From: Clostridiales bacterium
GTDB lineage: Bacteria > Bacillota > Clostridia > Saccharofermentanales > Saccharofermentanaceae
DNA: 64,000 bases
Direction of reading: 5' to 3'
Assembly (NCBI GenBank): GCA_017510605.1
Contig: JAFWMQ010000017.1
Coordinates: 62,001-126,000 of the forward strand
This document shows, piece by piece, positions 62,703 to 64,000 of the stretch. Position numbers and translations under genes: made by a program. The notes under the pieces are model-generated. The model saw only the letters and a program-made list of their open reading frames with translations. It searched no databases and was not told the DNA's origin. The first letter of the stretch is position 1, and every line of letters begins with the position of its first letter.

Positions 62703-63863
62703 GTGAGAAGTTTCCTTGATCGCAGTGCCTTGAAGAAGGCTTTTGCAGTTGCTTTGACTGTGGCAATGGCTGTCTCTTCGGCTTCCTGCGACAGTAATGA
62801 CGATCCGGATGAGTCTGCGGATGCAGTTGAAACAACGGTCAGTACTGAAATACAGCAGTCTGCGGCAACGACAATAATGCTTGAGACCGTCTCGACTGAT
62901 CCTACAGAGACGCCGACACCGACACCCACACCGACGCCTTTGCCGACTGTGCCTCCCGAAGAACGTTATATAACGGTGACTTTTACCGGAGACTGCACTT
63001 TGACGCAGGATTACAGGTCGGGCAACCGCAAGTTTGACGAAACCATTGGTGATGATATGGAGTATTGTTTCCAGAATTGCGCGGAGATCTTCAAAAATGA
63101 TGATCTGACGCTGGTCAATCTGGAAAATCCCGTAACTGAAAAGACAGGCCATAAGGATAACCAGTATATCTTCAGGATGAAGCCTGAGAATCTTGAGATG
63201 CTTACATTAGCGGGGATCGAAGCCGTTAATATCGCTAATAATCATACTATGGATTTCTGGGAGGACGGCCTTCAGGACACTAGAGATTATCTTGATGAAT
63301 ACGGGATCATATGGAGTGATGACCATTACGGTGCTACATTTACGACAGATAAGGGCTATATCATCGGAATGGTAGGCCTTGGAAATGATACGAATGCTTC
63401 TGACGTTTCCGGGATTATTGCGGATCTCAGGAATAAAGGGGCTGCGATAATCATCGCTTCCTGCCATTTCGGAGCAGAGGGTACCTATGAACCTACAGCA
63501 AGGCAGCAGAAGATAGCTCACAGCCTGATAGATGATTATGGTGTGGATATTGTTGTCGGAACACACCCGCACCGTCTCCAGCCTATCGAAAAGTATAACG
63601 GACACTATATTTTCTATTCTCTTTCCAATTTTTGTTTTGGTGGAAATTACTCATTAACAGACCCTGATTCTGTAATAATTCAATGCGAATTTCTTATGGA
63701 CGCATCAGGTTCTGAGTGTGTAGACTATAGATTGAAGGTTATTCCTTATTGCCAGACTTCCACAAGACCCGGAAATGACTTCTGTCCGGAGCCTTATGAG
63801 TGGGAATCTGAGGATTATTTCAGGGTCATGAAGCGTCTTGAATGGGCGCAGGGCGATGAATAA
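62703..63863 (+). CDS. CapA-family (poly-gamma-glutamate synthesis-like) lipoprotein
   Basis: 386 residues from a GTG at 62703; AAAGG lies 12 bases upstream. Signal with a possible lipobox SASC at residue about 29, then an acidic Ser/Thr-rich stalk with (TP)5 at about 68-79. The CapA domain follows: FTGDCTLTQDY (metal), NLENPV, NIANNHTMDFW, ASCHFGAEGTYEP, GTHPHRLQPIE, and FYSLSNFCFGG. This is a calcineurin-like metallophosphatase fold whose role in capsule or poly-glutamate is not settled. Confidence 0.9.
   Translation: MRSFLDRSALKKAFAVALTVAMAVSSASCDSNDDPDESADAVETTVSTEIQQSAATTIMLETVSTDPTETPTPTPTPTPLPTVPPEERYITVTFTGDCTLTQDYRSGNRKFDETIGDDMEYCFQNCAEIFKNDDLTLVNLENPVTEKTGHKDNQYIFRMKPENLEMLTLAGIEAVNIANNHTMDFWEDGLQDTRDYLDEYGIIWSDDHYGATFTTDKGYIIGMVGLGNDTNASDVSGIIADLRNKGAAIIIASCHFGAEGTYEPTARQQKIAHSLIDDYGVDIVVGTHPHRLQPIEKYNGHYIFYSLSNFCFGGNYSLTDPDSVIIQCEFLMDASGSECVDYRLKVIPYCQTSTRPGNDFCPEPYEWESEDYFRVMKRLEWAQGDE
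62911..62942 (+). repeat. Thr-Pro dipeptide repeat in the CapA stalk
   Basis: Repeated ACNCCN codon pairs encoding TPTPTPTPTP, a typical wall-spanning linker in a surface lipoprotein. Confidence 0.75.
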
Positions 63864-63887
63864 CATCGAAAAAGGCAGGTATTGATT

Positions 63888-64000
63888 ATGGCTGACGCAA
63901 AAGTTCTTGTAGTAATGGGTTCCGATTCTGATTTTCCCGTAATGGAAGGGTGCTTTAAGATGCTTAATAAGTTCGGAGTCGGGTTCAAGGCAACTGTTGC
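63888..64000 (+). CDS. purE: N5-carboxyaminoimidazole ribonucleotide mutase, partial (runs off window)
   Basis: First 37 codons only, open at the window end. VLVVMGSDSDFPVMEG is the PurE active-site signature (the GSDSD loop binds the phosphate of the substrate). It catalyses a carboxylate shift in purine synthesis. AAAGGCAGG precedes the ATG. Confidence 0.93.
   Translation, partial: MADAKVLVVMGSDSDFPVMEGCFKMLNKFGVGFKATV

Noticed and set aside
1-64000. CRISPR arrays, rRNA operons, prophage or transposase genes
   Set aside because: No regularly spaced repeats, rRNA sequence or recognisable integrase, transposase or phage structural genes were found; the only flanked repeat pair is at 3940-5074.

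Overview
The window reads as a chromosomal segment of a low-to-moderate G+C, Gram-positive-type anaerobe of the class Clostridia (Bacillota), most likely a gut or rumen member. Evidence: strong AGGAGG-type ribosome sites, Rho-independent terminators, a ferredoxin-linked 2-oxoacid oxidoreductase, the glgB-glgC-glgD-glgA glycogen operon with its GlgD partner, meso-diaminopimelate dehydrogenase, BioY, and lipoprotein-anchored sugar ABC uptake. The species cannot be named from the sequence alone. There is no CRISPR array, rRNA, or recognisable phage or transposase gene.

Layout. 1-1247: truncated ABC-2 permease (minus). 1484-3920: a Lys/Ala-rich small protein and an ABC-F ATPase. 3940-5074: an AT-rich PD-(D/E)XK-like nuclease gene between two 96-bp direct repeats, the best candidate for an undescribed mobile unit. 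5192-12154: leuCDB run directly into an exopolyphosphatase-like gene and ppk1. 12248-15504: an orphan pseudopilin and an ABC exporter pair. 15595-17001: a diguanylate cyclase. 17013-23462 (minus): sugar ABC uptake genes, a PAP2 phosphatase and a GH2 glycosidase. 23665-32795: mixed metabolism: a membrane-anchored Ntn hydrolase, tRNA-Ala, galM, acyltransferase, ilvE, SGNH hydrolase, ddh, ATP-grasp and bioY. 32894-37053: ABC exporter, P-loop ATPase, SPFH/zinc-ribbon protein. 37168-48572: exopolysaccharide locus (priming transferase, five glycosyltransferase or methyltransferase genes, radical SAM, FkbM, flippase), with glmM and nagB inside it. 48690-51370: VorDABC-type oxidoreductase. 51435-54049: phosphodiesterase and a sugar-sensor/GGDEF protein. 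54257-62530: glycogen operon plus a GH13 amylase. 62703-64000: CapA lipoprotein and the start of purE.

Three cross-cutting patterns stand out. (1) Six genes scattered over the window (1247-, 4188+, 27922-, 31114+, 43450-, 43481+) have a -10 hexamer ending exactly six bases before the ATG and no Shine-Dalgarno, which predicts leaderless mRNAs. Two of them share a 30-bp mirror-symmetric divergent promoter. (2) Unrelated proteins (a small DUF-type protein, polyphosphate kinase, branching enzyme, glycogen synthase and, weakly, a sugar permease) carry Lys/Ala/Pro-rich histone-H1-like tails; three of them are storage-polymer enzymes. (3) Two diguanylate cyclases are present, one with a LacI-like sugar-binding sensor placed just upstream of the glycogen operon.

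All functions are assigned by reading motifs and overall similarity to known families; no database search was possible.
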